Assembly: GCA_030426765.1 (NCBI GenBank)
Contig: JAUHXV010000014.1
Span: forward strand, 1 to 59,627
Direction of reading: 5' to 3'
From: Bacteroidia bacterium
GTDB taxonomy: Bacteria > Bacteroidota > Bacteroidia > Chitinophagales > Saprospiraceae
Length of the DNA: 59,627 bases
The notes beneath the pieces were generated by a model that ran no database searches, was not told the origin of the DNA, and saw nothing but the letters and a program-made list of their open reading frames with translations. A program made the position numbers and the translations under genes. Below, in pieces: positions 1 to 9,573 of this stretch (the first letter of the stretch is position 1; each line of letters begins with the position of its first letter).

Positions 1-2607
1 AGAGGAAGTATCACAGGCATAGATATACATGCCCGGTGAGGTTACGATCTCAGGCGCCGTATCGTCTGTGAGGTTAAACATCTGTTCTGCTGAAGCTGAG
101 TTTCCACAAGCATCGGTCACGATCCAAATTCTGTTCAGTGTCTGGTTGCAAGCCATGCCTGTGAGTTCATCCATAACGGTGACCACCGGGGAAGGATCAC
201 AATTGTCAGAAACATTCACTAAGGTGATCGTATCACCTCCGCAAAACTCCAGAGTGTCCGATGGCAAATCGAATGTTGGTGCCAGAGTGTCTGTTCTGAA
301 AAACCATTGTTGCGCTGCAGAGGTATTGCCACAAGCATCACTGGCAGTCCATGTTCTGATGACTAATTCAGGCACTCCGGTACAGGAATCCATACTGACA
401 CTATCCGCAAAAGAAATTAAAGGTGATGTGTCACATGCATCGGTGACATTCGGAAGATCGCCGGGAATAGTATCCTGACAATCGAGAAAAACAGAATCCA
501 CATCTACCACGATCATAGGAGGTAATGTATCCAGGACTGAAAATGAAGCTGTATCCGAAACGCTGTTTTGACAAATATCAAAACCTTCGAAGATGACGTC
601 AAGACCACTCGCACAATCCAACACGGATGCATCCGGATAAGGCCCTGTGCCCGGAATACCGATTTGAACCATGCCGGCTGTATCTGTCCAGGAAAATTGC
701 CACGCTAAAGAGCCGCAATCATCGCTGGCTTCAGCTCCGGCTAACGTATCAATCCAGGTTTCCAGTTGCTCCTGCACATTCTCCACACAAGGAAGGAGTG
801 CATCGAGTGCAGGGGAGATCAGGGTCGGTGCGACGGTGTCCTGCAAACTAAAACTGGCGGATGGCATAGTCAGGCTGTTGTTGCCACATTCATCTGTCAG
901 GCTGAAGGCAATGGTAACAGAAACACCTTGCTGGCATGCCGTGTCAAGTGCAGCGGTCAGGTATTGAATGGCGCTGTCGGCCGTGATACTAGCATTCACC
1001 GTCACCTCGCTGCACAAATCCATGTAGGTAGCAGCACCGGCGGTGTTGTACCACATTAAAAAGGCATCCTCCCAATTGCCGTTTTCCGCGCATGCCAGAG
1101 CGGTATCAACTGGATTCGTTTCAAAAACGGGCCTTCCGTTATCAGTGATCCCAAGGTATCCGATCTCGCCGATTTCGTTATCACATTTATCCGTGAAAGT
1201 AAACTCCACCGGGAGGTAGGCTTTGACATTGTTGATGCCCAGACCACCGATCATCACATTGTCGCGACAACCGGAGACGAGAGAATCTTCCCACGCTTCG
1301 AGAACTTCTTCCAGGGTCAGTAGCATTCCATCAATTCGGTAGCCCGGTGTGAGGTCGGCCTGATCGGTACACAGATCTTCAGCCTCACTGAATCCGTAGT
1401 GGGTCAACCAGTCGAGTAACAAAGAATCGATGGTGCTCAGGTGACAGCCCAACACAATGGTGGATGGATCCGATGTGACTTCAGGGGGGGTATTATCGGT
1501 CAGCGTAAAACTAGCTGCCGTGGTATCGAAGTTGTTACATCCGTCATTGGCAATAAACAGGATCTCAATGGAAGTATTACAGGTGTCTCCGACGGTTGGA
1601 TCTGGCGGAAAGGTGGACCAGAAAACAGAGCTGCAGTCATCTTCAGCCTCCGCACCGCCATGGTTATTTATCCATGTGTTGAAAATCTGCTCAATATTCG
1701 GATTGGCGCAATCCCCCTCTGCTCCGCTTGCCGGTACAGTGATGACCGGTGCGACATCATTAAATACAGTGAAGGTTTGCATGACCGAACTGGTATTGCC
1801 GCAGATATCCGTAGCGGTAAATGTTACTTCAATCTCTCCGCAAAAGGAGGTGATGATAGCCGGATTGGGTGCATCATCAGAAAGGTCACCCATTCCACAC
1901 CCATTGTCCATGGCAGAAAAAGCGGCGCGTTGCGCATTGAGCCAGGTACTGTACTGAGTCATGGCCGTTGAGCAGGGTGCCATGCCATCCTGGAGGTTGT
2001 CCACAATCACGGGAGGAATTGTATCGGGTGTCACGGTGATGGTTTGTGTGAAGGTGGAAAAGTTACCGAGGTCATCATCGGCTACCCAGGTGCGAATGAC
2101 GCTTCCGCCGGTACACATCTCCGCATTATTCGTTTCCGTGAAGGTGATGGTCAGGTTGGTGTTTTCATTTTCGCAGTTATCCGAAGCCTCCACGTCTGCG
2201 GGTGGAGGCAGGTCATCAATACAGGAGATCGTCAGGTTTGGGGGCAGCGTTAGCGGGTCAAAGACTGGAGGGGTCTGGTCGACAAAAGAGATGGTAAACC
2301 CAAACAGGGCCGAGTTGCCAAAATTGTCGAAGGCCTGGTAGAAAATGGTGACTGTGGTTCCGCCCGGTACCAGGTCATCGATTTCATACTCGGGACTGAT
2401 GGAATAAATGTCAAAGGAGATGATAAAACCACCAGGGAGATTACTCATGGCGGTCGGGGTGTTTGGGTGGCCCCAGTTTAGGGCTTCCTCGCAGTCATCC
2501 CCAACGACGATCTGAGTCGGACCGGTATAGCTGAACGAGAAGCCACTGCCCTGGCTAAAGGCGGACGCTCCTGACAGTAAGGTCAATAGAAAGAATAGAT
2601 AACGCAT
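1..2607 (-). CDS. Giant secreted HYR/Ig-like repeat protein (3' end outside window)
   Basis: The reading frame is open from an ATG at 2607 down to base 1, 869 codons without a stop, so the gene is truncated by the window edge. It starts with a signal peptide (MRYLFFLLTLLSGASAFSQ). The rest is a series of Cys-containing beta-sandwich modules with repeated phrases such as DTTPP/DNTPP, SDNCD and DxCGNxS, typical of HYR (hyalin-repeat) surface proteins of Saprospiria. Such proteins are normally exported by T9SS; the C-terminal sorting domain would lie outside the window. A TAACTTTG -7 motif (2612-2619, minus) lies only 4 nt before the ATG. It follows the sugar dehydrogenase on the same strand by 193 bp. 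Function is presumably adhesion or surface structure; no catalytic domain is visible. Confidence 0.85.
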   Translation of the reverse strand, partial: MRYLFFLLTLLSGASAFSQGSGFSFSYTGPTQIVVGDDCEEALNWGHPNTPTAMSNLPGGFIISFDIYSISPEYEIDDLVPGGTTVTIFYQAFDNFGNSALFGFTISFVDQTPPVFDPLTLPPNLTISCIDDLPPPADVEASDNCENENTNLTITFTETNNAEMCTGGSVIRTWVADDDLGNFSTFTQTITVTPDTIPPVIVDNLQDGMAPCSTAMTQYSTWLNAQRAAFSAMDNGCGMGDLSDDAPNPAIITSFCGEIEVTFTATDICGNTSSVMQTFTVFNDVAPVITVPASGAEGDCANPNIEQIFNTWINNHGGAEAEDDCSSVFWSTFPPDPTVGDTCNTSIEILFIANDGCNNFDTTAASFTLTDNTPPEVTSDPSTIVLGCHLSTIDSLLLDWLTHYGFSEAEDLCTDQADLTPGYRIDGMLLTLEEVLEAWEDSLVSGCRDNVMIGGLGINNVKAYLPVEFTFTDKCDNEIGEIGYLGITDNGRPVFETNPVDTALACAENGNWEDAFLMWYNTAGAATYMDLCSEVTVNASITADSAIQYLTAALDTACQQGVSVTIAFSLTDECGNNSLTMPSASFSLQDTVAPTLISPALDALLPCVENVQEQLETWIDTLAGAEASDDCGSLAWQFSWTDTAGMVQIGIPGTGPYPDASVLDCASGLDVIFEGFDICQNSVSDTASFSVLDTLPPMIVVDVDSVFLDCQDTIPGDLPNVTDACDTSPLISFADSVSMDSCTGVPELVIRTWTASDACGNTSAAQQWFFRTDTLAPTFDLPSDTLEFCGGDTITLVNVSDNCDPSPVVTVMDELTGMACNQTLNRIWIVTDACGNSASAEQMFNLTDDTAPEIVTSPGMYIYACDTSS

Positions 2608-2800
2608 ATACCAAAGTTAACATATGTAATCCATATGAGGTGAGGAATGCGAAAAGGAGAGAGTAAAGTTTCCAGAGGAGGTTGTTAAAGGTAAGTGATC
2701 CGAAGAACATAAAAGCTTTTATACCCTAAAAAAATCCATTTCAAGACTCATATGCCATGTTTTTGCTTAAACCCTTCTGATCAGGTTTTTTGTATTTCTG

Positions 2801-4156
2801 CTAATGCATCACAAGCACTCTTTCTGTATACTTTCTTCCCTGACAATTCAACTGGATGAAATACATGCCGGCCTGAATGTGAGGCGGAAGTTGAACTTCA
2901 ATCTGGTTTTCATAGTATCCTGAATGAGTTTTAAGTACCCTTCCCCATATATCAAACATCTGGATTTCATCAACACAGTGCTGATTGTTTAATGAAATAA
3001 ACAATTCATTTCTAGTTGGATTGGGCCAAACCAAAAAGGGGGTTTCTTTCGTTTCTTTAGTCGCGGTTGTGATTTTCGGTTGGACAAGCCGAATTCGGGC
3101 TTCTTGCCTGTCATTGGTGATAAGGTAAAAACTTCCGTCTGGGCGAATAGCGATATCTCTGATACGACCCAGATAGTTCCATACATCTCCTGTTAAATAA
3201 GATTGGTCGGTGATTGCGTCCAGATTTGAATTCAACTTGAATACGTTCATTCCGGTATACCAAAGAATGCACGTCAGCAATGTATTTGAAAATTCAGGGA
3301 TACGTGAATGCGTGTATAACTCGATTCCTGCCGGGGGCTCGTCAAAAATGGCTAATGCTTCATAATTCTGGTACGTCTGAGATGTACAGGAATCGGGGAG
3401 AAGGAGCGTACAATCATTTCCATCCCATACAGGCCATCCGTAGTTTTGATGCGCACTCAGTAAATTGATTTCGTTGTTGCCAGCTTGCCCATGTTCACTT
3501 ATTACTACGGAACCATTTGACAACGTACACATACCCTGCGGATTGCGGTGTCCTTTTGTGAAAGTATAATCTCCCGGTAGGTGATCTGTTGGCGGGGAAC
3601 CGTCAATAGTCATTCTTAACACCTTTCCCTGAAGATATCCAAATGTATCATTCGCGGGCCAGTAATCCGCAGTTGTAAGGAGCAGATGATTCGTTGTGTC
3701 AAACAAAATTCGACCCCCACTATGTTCTCCTGCATGAAAATAGGACAGTAGAATAGTGTCATTCATAAACCGCTCACTCTCCGAGTCATATTCAAACCGC
3801 ATGACTTCACATTTGGCAGAATGTGAATAATAGTGTCCGGTGTCGAAAACGACAAACAAAAAGGGGACTTGTGGAAATTCAGGGTGCAGGGACATGCCCA
3901 ACCCGTTTCCATATGGGCGTTCCAAAAGTGTGTCAATCAAATCTGTTTCCGGATCCCATCGGGTTACTCTGGGTCCGTCGGTCATCCATAACTTATCATC
4001 CGGTCCCCATACAATATCCCAGGGAGCGTGTATTCGATGTTGATCAATCACTATGTCAATTTGCAGAATAGTACTGTCCAGGGTGTAGAATAATTGTGCG
4101 TGAACGTCTGAGAAAAGATAGAGTATCAGGAAAAAGGTCGTTTGAAAGCGTCTCAT
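2801..4156 (-). CDS. Secreted PQQ-dependent sugar dehydrogenase (GSDH family) with T9SS sorting domain
   Basis: A 451-aa protein with an N-terminal signal peptide ending near DVHAQ. The body is a six-bladed beta-propeller of the glucose/sorbosone dehydrogenase family: GKVLRMTIDG, GHRNPQGM (about residue 202), EHG.AGNNEINLL (about 222) and NYGWP (about 239) match family signatures. From about residue 377 it ends in a typical type-A T9SS C-terminal domain (VWPNPTRNELFI, FDIWGRVL, GMYFIQL, ERVLV), so the enzyme should be exported and anchored or released at the cell surface. The family oxidises sugars with PQQ, but some members have other roles, so the substrate is unknown. It is divergently oriented to the kinase-cyclase gene across a 305-bp gap. 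Confidence 0.88.
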   Translation of the reverse strand: MRRFQTTFFLILYLFSDVHAQLFYTLDSTILQIDIVIDQHRIHAPWDIVWGPDDKLWMTDGPRVTRWDPETDLIDTLLERPYGNGLGMSLHPEFPQVPFLFVVFDTGHYYSHSAKCEVMRFEYDSESERFMNDTILLSYFHAGEHSGGRILFDTTNHLLLTTADYWPANDTFGYLQGKVLRMTIDGSPPTDHLPGDYTFTKGHRNPQGMCTLSNGSVVISEHGQAGNNEINLLSAHQNYGWPVWDGNDCTLLLPDSCTSQTYQNYEALAIFDEPPAGIELYTHSRIPEFSNTLLTCILWYTGMNVFKLNSNLDAITDQSYLTGDVWNYLGRIRDIAIRPDGSFYLITNDRQEARIRLVQPKITTATKETKETPFLVWPNPTRNELFISLNNQHCVDEIQMFDIWGRVLKTHSGYYENQIEVQLPPHIQAGMYFIQLNCQGRKYTERVLVMH

Positions 4157-4461
4157 TGATTTCTCTTTTTCTCTAAGACCACCGTCGGGTATGGATCGCT
4201 GCCTTAATGATCCGGAGACGATAGTGCCCGAATTATATAGAGAGATATCAAAAAACGAATGAACATCAACCGCAATTGCCCCGGATCTATGGTCTTTGGT
4301 TTTTTCGGGTGACGAATGGCAAACCTTCGGGTAGAGGTTACATCCTTCTTTTGCAGAAAACGTTAACCGCTATCTACAAAAAACACTTTCTAATAAATTT
4401 ACTGGTACGAAATGTAAGTAAGAATAAAAATGGTTAGTTTAGATAGATAATTCCCCAACGA
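4157..4461. other. Divergent intergenic region between sugar dehydrogenase and kinase-cyclase genes
   Basis: This 305-bp stretch must contain the promoters of both divergent transcription units. The clearest candidate for the rightward operon is TAGTTTAG at 4435-4442, one mismatch from the TAnnTTTG -7 element, without an obvious -33 TTG. No tandem repeats or REP palindromes are seen here, unlike most other gaps in the window. Confidence 0.4.
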
Positions 4462-7400
4462 TTGAGCACAATACTTTTACATGAAAATGTCAAATCCAGG
4501 CTTTTTTTAAAAGAAGAAAAAGAAGCTAAATCGATCGTTAAATCCCTCAATTTTGATTTTCCCACGCCCCAGGAAATTGCCACCTTCTACAATGAATTTG
4601 ATATTCTGAGTGACCTTCAATTGGAAGGCGTTCCAAAAGTGTTTGTCAAGACACGTCTGAAAAACAATCATGCCTTTGAAATGGAATGGTGCGAAGGACA
4701 GACACTCGACAAAATCATATACGAGCAGCAGAAAAATTTCAAAGATTTTCTCCAGATCGCTATTGCTATCACAGGCGTACTACACCAGATCCATACTCAT
4801 AGAGTGATCCATCTGGATCTCAATCCCACCAATATTCTGGTCAATCTCCATGATCGAAGTGTAAAGATCATCGACTTTGGAAATGCCTCCCGGTATGACC
4901 TGAATAAATATGATCTGCGCAATCCGGCACAGGATCAGGCCAGTCTGAAGTATTGTAGTCCGGAACAAACCGGACGTATCAACCGACAGGTCGACTATCG
5001 AAGTGATCTCTACAGCCTGGGTGTCTGCTTTTATGAAATGCTGCTCGGACAATTGCCGTTTTCGTACGATGATTCGCTCGAACTCATGCATGCACACATC
5101 GCCCAGATACCGGTAGCACCTGACGATGTTAATACGGAAATTCCTTCTGTCCTTTCTCACATCGTGATGAAGCTATTGGAGAAAAACGCCGAAGACAGAT
5201 ATCAGTCAGCAGCCGGCCTGCTTGCGGATCTGGAAAAGTGCAGTGCTTCTCTGGAGCACGATGGGACGATATCTGATTTCGAGATCGGCGAAACGGATCA
5301 TTTCGGTGTTTTCAGAATTCCACAAAAACTCGTTGGCCGAGAGAATGAAATAGAGACGATCCTGTCAGAAGCGGATGAGTGTTTTAAAGGGAAACGAAAA
5401 CTACTCCTGATCGACGGGTATTCCGGTACAGGAAAGACCTCACTCGTCCACGAGATTCATAAACCTCTGACATTAAATCGTGGCTACTACGCGGAGGGGA
5501 AGTTTGACCAGCTCAAAAGAGCAACACCCTACCTCGCCTTTATCCAGGCCTTTTCAGAACTCATCAATATTCTTCTGACAGAAAGTGAGGATCATATCGC
5601 CCGGATGGGTAAAGTGCTGCAGGATGCTCTTGGCGATGAAGGAAAGATCCTCACAGATATCCTGCCCGGGCTCGAACATATCATCGGTCCGCAAAAAGAA
5701 GTACCGGAACTCGGTATCATCGAGCAGCAGGCGCGATTCAATTATGTGTTCAGGAAGTTTTTTCACGCCTGGTGTACGCCCGCACATCCCGTAGTCATTT
5801 TTATCGATGACCTGCAATGGGCCGACTGGGCATCGCTGCAGTTGCTGGAAAATATACTGAGCAACCCTGATGGCGCCTATTTCCTGTGTATCGGCGCGTA
5901 CAGAAACAATGAAGTGCAGGAAGGACACCCTTTGCAAATCGCGATTCAGAATCTGAAAAAAGAGGAGCTGGAACTCAAAGAGATCAGTATTGGAAATCTG
6001 CAGCAGGAAGATGTCCATCAAATGGTGGCAGGTTCCGTATTGCATGATCCTTCAGATGCAGATTGCAAGGAGCTTACTGCAATGATCTATCGCAAGACCA
6101 ATGGTAATGCCTTTTTTGTCAAGCAGTTTTTGCAATCGCTGGCGGATGAACAACTTATTATTTTCGATTACGACAAGCACGTATGGCACTGGGATCTTAC
6201 TGCCATTCAGCGAAGAAACATTACGGAGAATGTTGTGGACTTTATGGCTTCTCGCGTTCAGAAAAGTTCTGATGAAGGGCTGAAGATTCTCAAGCTTGTC
6301 GCCTGCCTCGGTGGAAAAGTCAGTACAGCCTATCTGAGTCGCATCAGCGGTTTTTCCCTGGAGACGCTCAACCAGGTGCTCTACCCAATATACCGCGAGG
6401 GACTTCTGGTGCCCGTTGAAAATGATGAATTGCGATTTTCCCATGACCGAATTCAACAGGCCGTGTATGAATTGATGGAGGAAGAGGAAAGAAGTCAGAT
6501 GCACCTTGATATCGCTCAGCAGCTCATGGTGGGTAAGACGGAAGAAGCGTTAGAAGAGCGTTTGTTTGATATTGTCGGACAATTCAATGCCGCAATATCG
6601 ATTGTCGAACAGTACGATCCTGATGAGAAACATAAAATATGCCAACTGAATATTCGGGCAGGTAAAAAAGCACAGAATAATTCAGCCTATTTACCGGCAT
6701 TGGAATACTTTCAAATGGCCGAAAGATTGCTGTCAGAAGATCACTGGCAACAGTTATATGATTTGAGTATTGACCTCTTCAATGCACTCACTGAGGTCTC
6801 CTATGTTTGCGCGAAATATGATCTCACGAATCACTACTTCCAAATCATCGATCAAAAAGCCAGACGAACCCTAGACAAGGTGCCTGCTTATGAAATTAAG
6901 ATCAATACGTTTAAAGCACAAAATGATCTGAACGCTGCCCTGGAAATCGGATTGCAGATCATCGATCAACTCGGCCAAAAGCTTCCGCATCACCCCAACA
7001 AGCTTCAGGTTTTATTTGGTCTGGCCGTAACAGAATTCAGGTTATGGAACCGCAACAACGAGGACATCCTTAGCCTCCCAATCATGGACAATCCAAGGCT
7101 GGAAGCCTCGATGCAACTAATGGCGGATATCGCGCCTTCTGCCTACTGGGCCCGGCCCAATCTGATTCCCATCCTTGCCTTTCGGATGATCGATGCCACC
7201 TTGAAACACGGTTTGACCAAAATTTCTGCCTTCGCTTTTTCTGGTTACGGGATCATCATGACAGGTGTGCTCAAGGCGATGCGAAAAGGATATCGGTACG
7301 GACAGTTGGGTTTGCAGTTACTCGACAAACTAAATTCCAAAGAATGGATTGCGCAGATCGTTGACCCGGTGTATGCGTTAGTAAATCACTGGAACGAACA

Positions 7401-9573
7401 TGTCGACAAGACATTGAAACCCCTTCAGGACTCTTTTCACACCGGATTGGAAACGGGAGAAAATGAGTTTGCCTGCGTCAACGCCAATATATATTGTATC
7501 CATGCTTTCCTCTGCGGAAAGCCGTTGCAAAAACTGGAAGAAGAGACGAAAAATTACAGTAAAGCCTTTCAGCGGCTTAATCAGGAAACACAATTCAACT
7601 ACAATGAAGTGTACCGACAGGCGATGCACAGCTTCCTGGGCTTGTCTGAAGATCCTCAGTTGCTCGCGGGAAGTGCTTACGACGAGCGCACTATGGAAAG
7701 CCTGCATATGGAGCGCAACGATCAGGCCGGGGAGTTTTTACTGTGTTTTAATCGTATGCTCATCAACTATTTTTTTGGAAATAATGAAAAAGCAGTAGAG
7801 CAGGCGGATAAAGCTATGTCGCTGATTGATGCTGTACTGGCCAAATACGAGATTCCCAACCTTTATTTTTATCAGGCTTTGTCTGCCCTTGCATTGTATC
7901 CCTCCCAAAATGGCAGGAAGCAACGCAAACTGATCGCGGTCGCGCGAAAGAATCTGCGTCAGTTAAAATACTTTGCTAAATACGCACCGGAAAACAACAT
8001 GCATAAATGTCTGATCATTGAAAGTCAGATGTCCGTGCTGGCCGGTCGTTTTGAAAAGGCGCGACAAACGTTTGATCAGGCCATTGTGGAAGCAGGTCGT
8101 CAGCGATTCCTCCATGAAGAAGCACTTGCCAATGAACTGGCGGGAAGAGCATATGAGAAAGAAGGGTACAATGATCTGGCAGAACATTATCTGCGATCAG
8201 CATTCCGATGTTACGAAGAGTGGGGTGCGAAAGCCAAACTTGACCAGCTTCGCACTTTATACCCGAGATATATCTCTGCCATCAAACGTGATTTTACCAC
8301 GACGACTGAACGAATCATTCGATCGGGTTCCTCCACCGAGCGTGTCTCCAACCTTGATCTGACCACAGTTCTGAAAGCATCCACAGCCATTTCCGGAGAA
8401 GTTGAATTGTCGAAACTCCTGTTGGTCATGATGAAGATTGTGATGGAAAATGCCGGTGCCGGCAGAGGCGTGATGGTGCTGAAGAAAGATGACAAGCCTT
8501 TTGCCGAAGCGGTGTATGACATGGCCACGAGTGAAGCCTGTATCCTGCAACACTTATCCATTGAGGGCGGAAAAATCGCCCCAGAATCCGTCATGAAATA
8601 CGTATTAAGAACTGGTGAAAGTGTGGTGACACAAACCAAATCAGAACTTAAAAACTACTCGTCGGATACGTATCTTCAACGTGTCCAACCCGAATCTGTC
8701 CTTTGTTTTCCATTCAGCAGCCAGGGACGTACCGTAGGGTTGATTTACCTGGAAAATAAAACCGTAAAACATGTTTTTACGAAGGAGCGCATCGAGTTGC
8801 TGTCTTTATTGTCAGGCCAGATTGCGGTATCCATTGAAAATGCCTACCTGTACAACAGCCTGGAGATAAAAGTAAAAGAGCGGACGGAAGAGCTCAACCT
8901 GCAGAAGCAGCGATCAGAGGATCTGCTGGCGAATATCTTGCCGAAAGAAACAGCCAAAGAGCTAAAGGAAACCGGGGCAACCATGCCGCGTTCGTTCGAT
9001 TCTGTGTCGATTCTGTTTACAGATTTTGTGGGCTTTTCAAAAATCGCAATGGACATGAGTCCGATTGAGTTGGTTAATACTGTGGACAGATGCTTCAGGG
9101 CCTTTGATAAAATTGTGGAGCAGCATCACCTTGAAAAGATTAAGACTATCGGTGACTCCTACATGTGTGCAGGTGGATTGCCGGTACCCAATCTGACACA
9201 TCCGGAAGACACTGTCAATGCGGCCATGAAAATGCTGGAATGGATGGAGGCATTTAACAACGAACAGGAAAAAGAGGGTAAGCCGAGACTTGGCATTCGC
9301 ATAGGCATCCATACCGGACCGGTCGTGGCTGGAGTCGTGGGAACGAAAAAGTTTGCCTACGATATCTGGGGTAACACGGTCAACCTGGCAAGCAGAATGG
9401 AGTCAGGGAGCGAGGTCAATCGAATTAATATTTCCGAGCGCACCTATCATCTCGTAAAGGACACGTTTGCCTGTTGCTACCGAGGCAAGCTGGATGCAAA
9501 AAATATCGGCGAGGTGAGTATGTATCTGGTCGAGCGAAAACTAGAAAAAAACAAATCCCATGCAGTACGATAA
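4462..9573 (+). CDS. Ser/Thr protein kinase - AAA ATPase - TPR - GAF - class III adenylate cyclase
   Basis: A 1703-aa cytoplasmic signalling protein. An in-frame stop at 4444-4446 and the absence of an earlier ATG make TTG at 4462 the likely start (ATT at 4450 is the only alternative). Domains in order: protein kinase at 1-260 with HLDLNPTN (117-124) and DFG (138-140); an STAND-like predicted ATPase with Walker A GYSGTGKTS (319-327) and Walker B FIDDLQW (about 445); a long helical TPR-like region; GAF about 1300-1465; coiled coil about 1467-1505; class III nucleotide cyclase about 1515-1690. The cyclase has both metal Asp residues (FTDFVGF, about 1519; GDSYM), the adenine-selecting Lys (KIKTIGD) and Asp (YDIWG), and the catalytic Asn and Arg (NTVNLASRM), so it should make cAMP. 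The kinase N-lobe is short and a glycine loop is hard to find. The gene overlaps the lipoxygenase gene by 14 bp, implying translational coupling. Confidence 0.93.
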   Translation: MSTILLHENVKSRLFLKEEKEAKSIVKSLNFDFPTPQEIATFYNEFDILSDLQLEGVPKVFVKTRLKNNHAFEMEWCEGQTLDKIIYEQQKNFKDFLQIAIAITGVLHQIHTHRVIHLDLNPTNILVNLHDRSVKIIDFGNASRYDLNKYDLRNPAQDQASLKYCSPEQTGRINRQVDYRSDLYSLGVCFYEMLLGQLPFSYDDSLELMHAHIAQIPVAPDDVNTEIPSVLSHIVMKLLEKNAEDRYQSAAGLLADLEKCSASLEHDGTISDFEIGETDHFGVFRIPQKLVGRENEIETILSEADECFKGKRKLLLIDGYSGTGKTSLVHEIHKPLTLNRGYYAEGKFDQLKRATPYLAFIQAFSELINILLTESEDHIARMGKVLQDALGDEGKILTDILPGLEHIIGPQKEVPELGIIEQQARFNYVFRKFFHAWCTPAHPVVIFIDDLQWADWASLQLLENILSNPDGAYFLCIGAYRNNEVQEGHPLQIAIQNLKKEELELKEISIGNLQQEDVHQMVAGSVLHDPSDADCKELTAMIYRKTNGNAFFVKQFLQSLADEQLIIFDYDKHVWHWDLTAIQRRNITENVVDFMASRVQKSSDEGLKILKLVACLGGKVSTAYLSRISGFSLETLNQVLYPIYREGLLVPVENDELRFSHDRIQQAVYELMEEEERSQMHLDIAQQLMVGKTEEALEERLFDIVGQFNAAISIVEQYDPDEKHKICQLNIRAGKKAQNNSAYLPALEYFQMAERLLSEDHWQQLYDLSIDLFNALTEVSYVCAKYDLTNHYFQIIDQKARRTLDKVPAYEIKINTFKAQNDLNAALEIGLQIIDQLGQKLPHHPNKLQVLFGLAVTEFRLWNRNNEDILSLPIMDNPRLEASMQLMADIAPSAYWARPNLIPILAFRMIDATLKHGLTKISAFAFSGYGIIMTGVLKAMRKGYRYGQLGLQLLDKLNSKEWIAQIVDPVYALVNHWNEHVDKTLKPLQDSFHTGLETGENEFACVNANIYCIHAFLCGKPLQKLEEETKNYSKAFQRLNQETQFNYNEVYRQAMHSFLGLSEDPQLLAGSAYDERTMESLHMERNDQAGEFLLCFNRMLINYFFGNNEKAVEQADKAMSLIDAVLAKYEIPNLYFYQALSALALYPSQNGRKQRKLIAVARKNLRQLKYFAKYAPENNMHKCLIIESQMSVLAGRFEKARQTFDQAIVEAGRQRFLHEEALANELAGRAYEKEGYNDLAEHYLRSAFRCYEEWGAKAKLDQLRTLYPRYISAIKRDFTTTTERIIRSGSSTERVSNLDLTTVLKASTAISGEVELSKLLLVMMKIVMENAGAGRGVMVLKKDDKPFAEAVYDMATSEACILQHLSIEGGKIAPESVMKYVLRTGESVVTQTKSELKNYSSDTYLQRVQPESVLCFPFSSQGRTVGLIYLENKTVKHVFTKERIELLSLLSGQIAVSIENAYLYNSLEIKVKERTEELNLQKQRSEDLLANILPKETAKELKETGATMPRSFDSVSILFTDFVGFSKIAMDMSPIELVNTVDRCFRAFDKIVEQHHLEKIKTIGDSYMCAGGLPVPNLTHPEDTVNAAMKMLEWMEAFNNEQEKEGKPRLGIRIGIHTGPVVAGVVGTKKFAYDIWGNTVNLASRMESGSEVNRINISERTYHLVKDTFACCYRGKLDAKNIGEVSMYLVERKLEKNKSHAVR

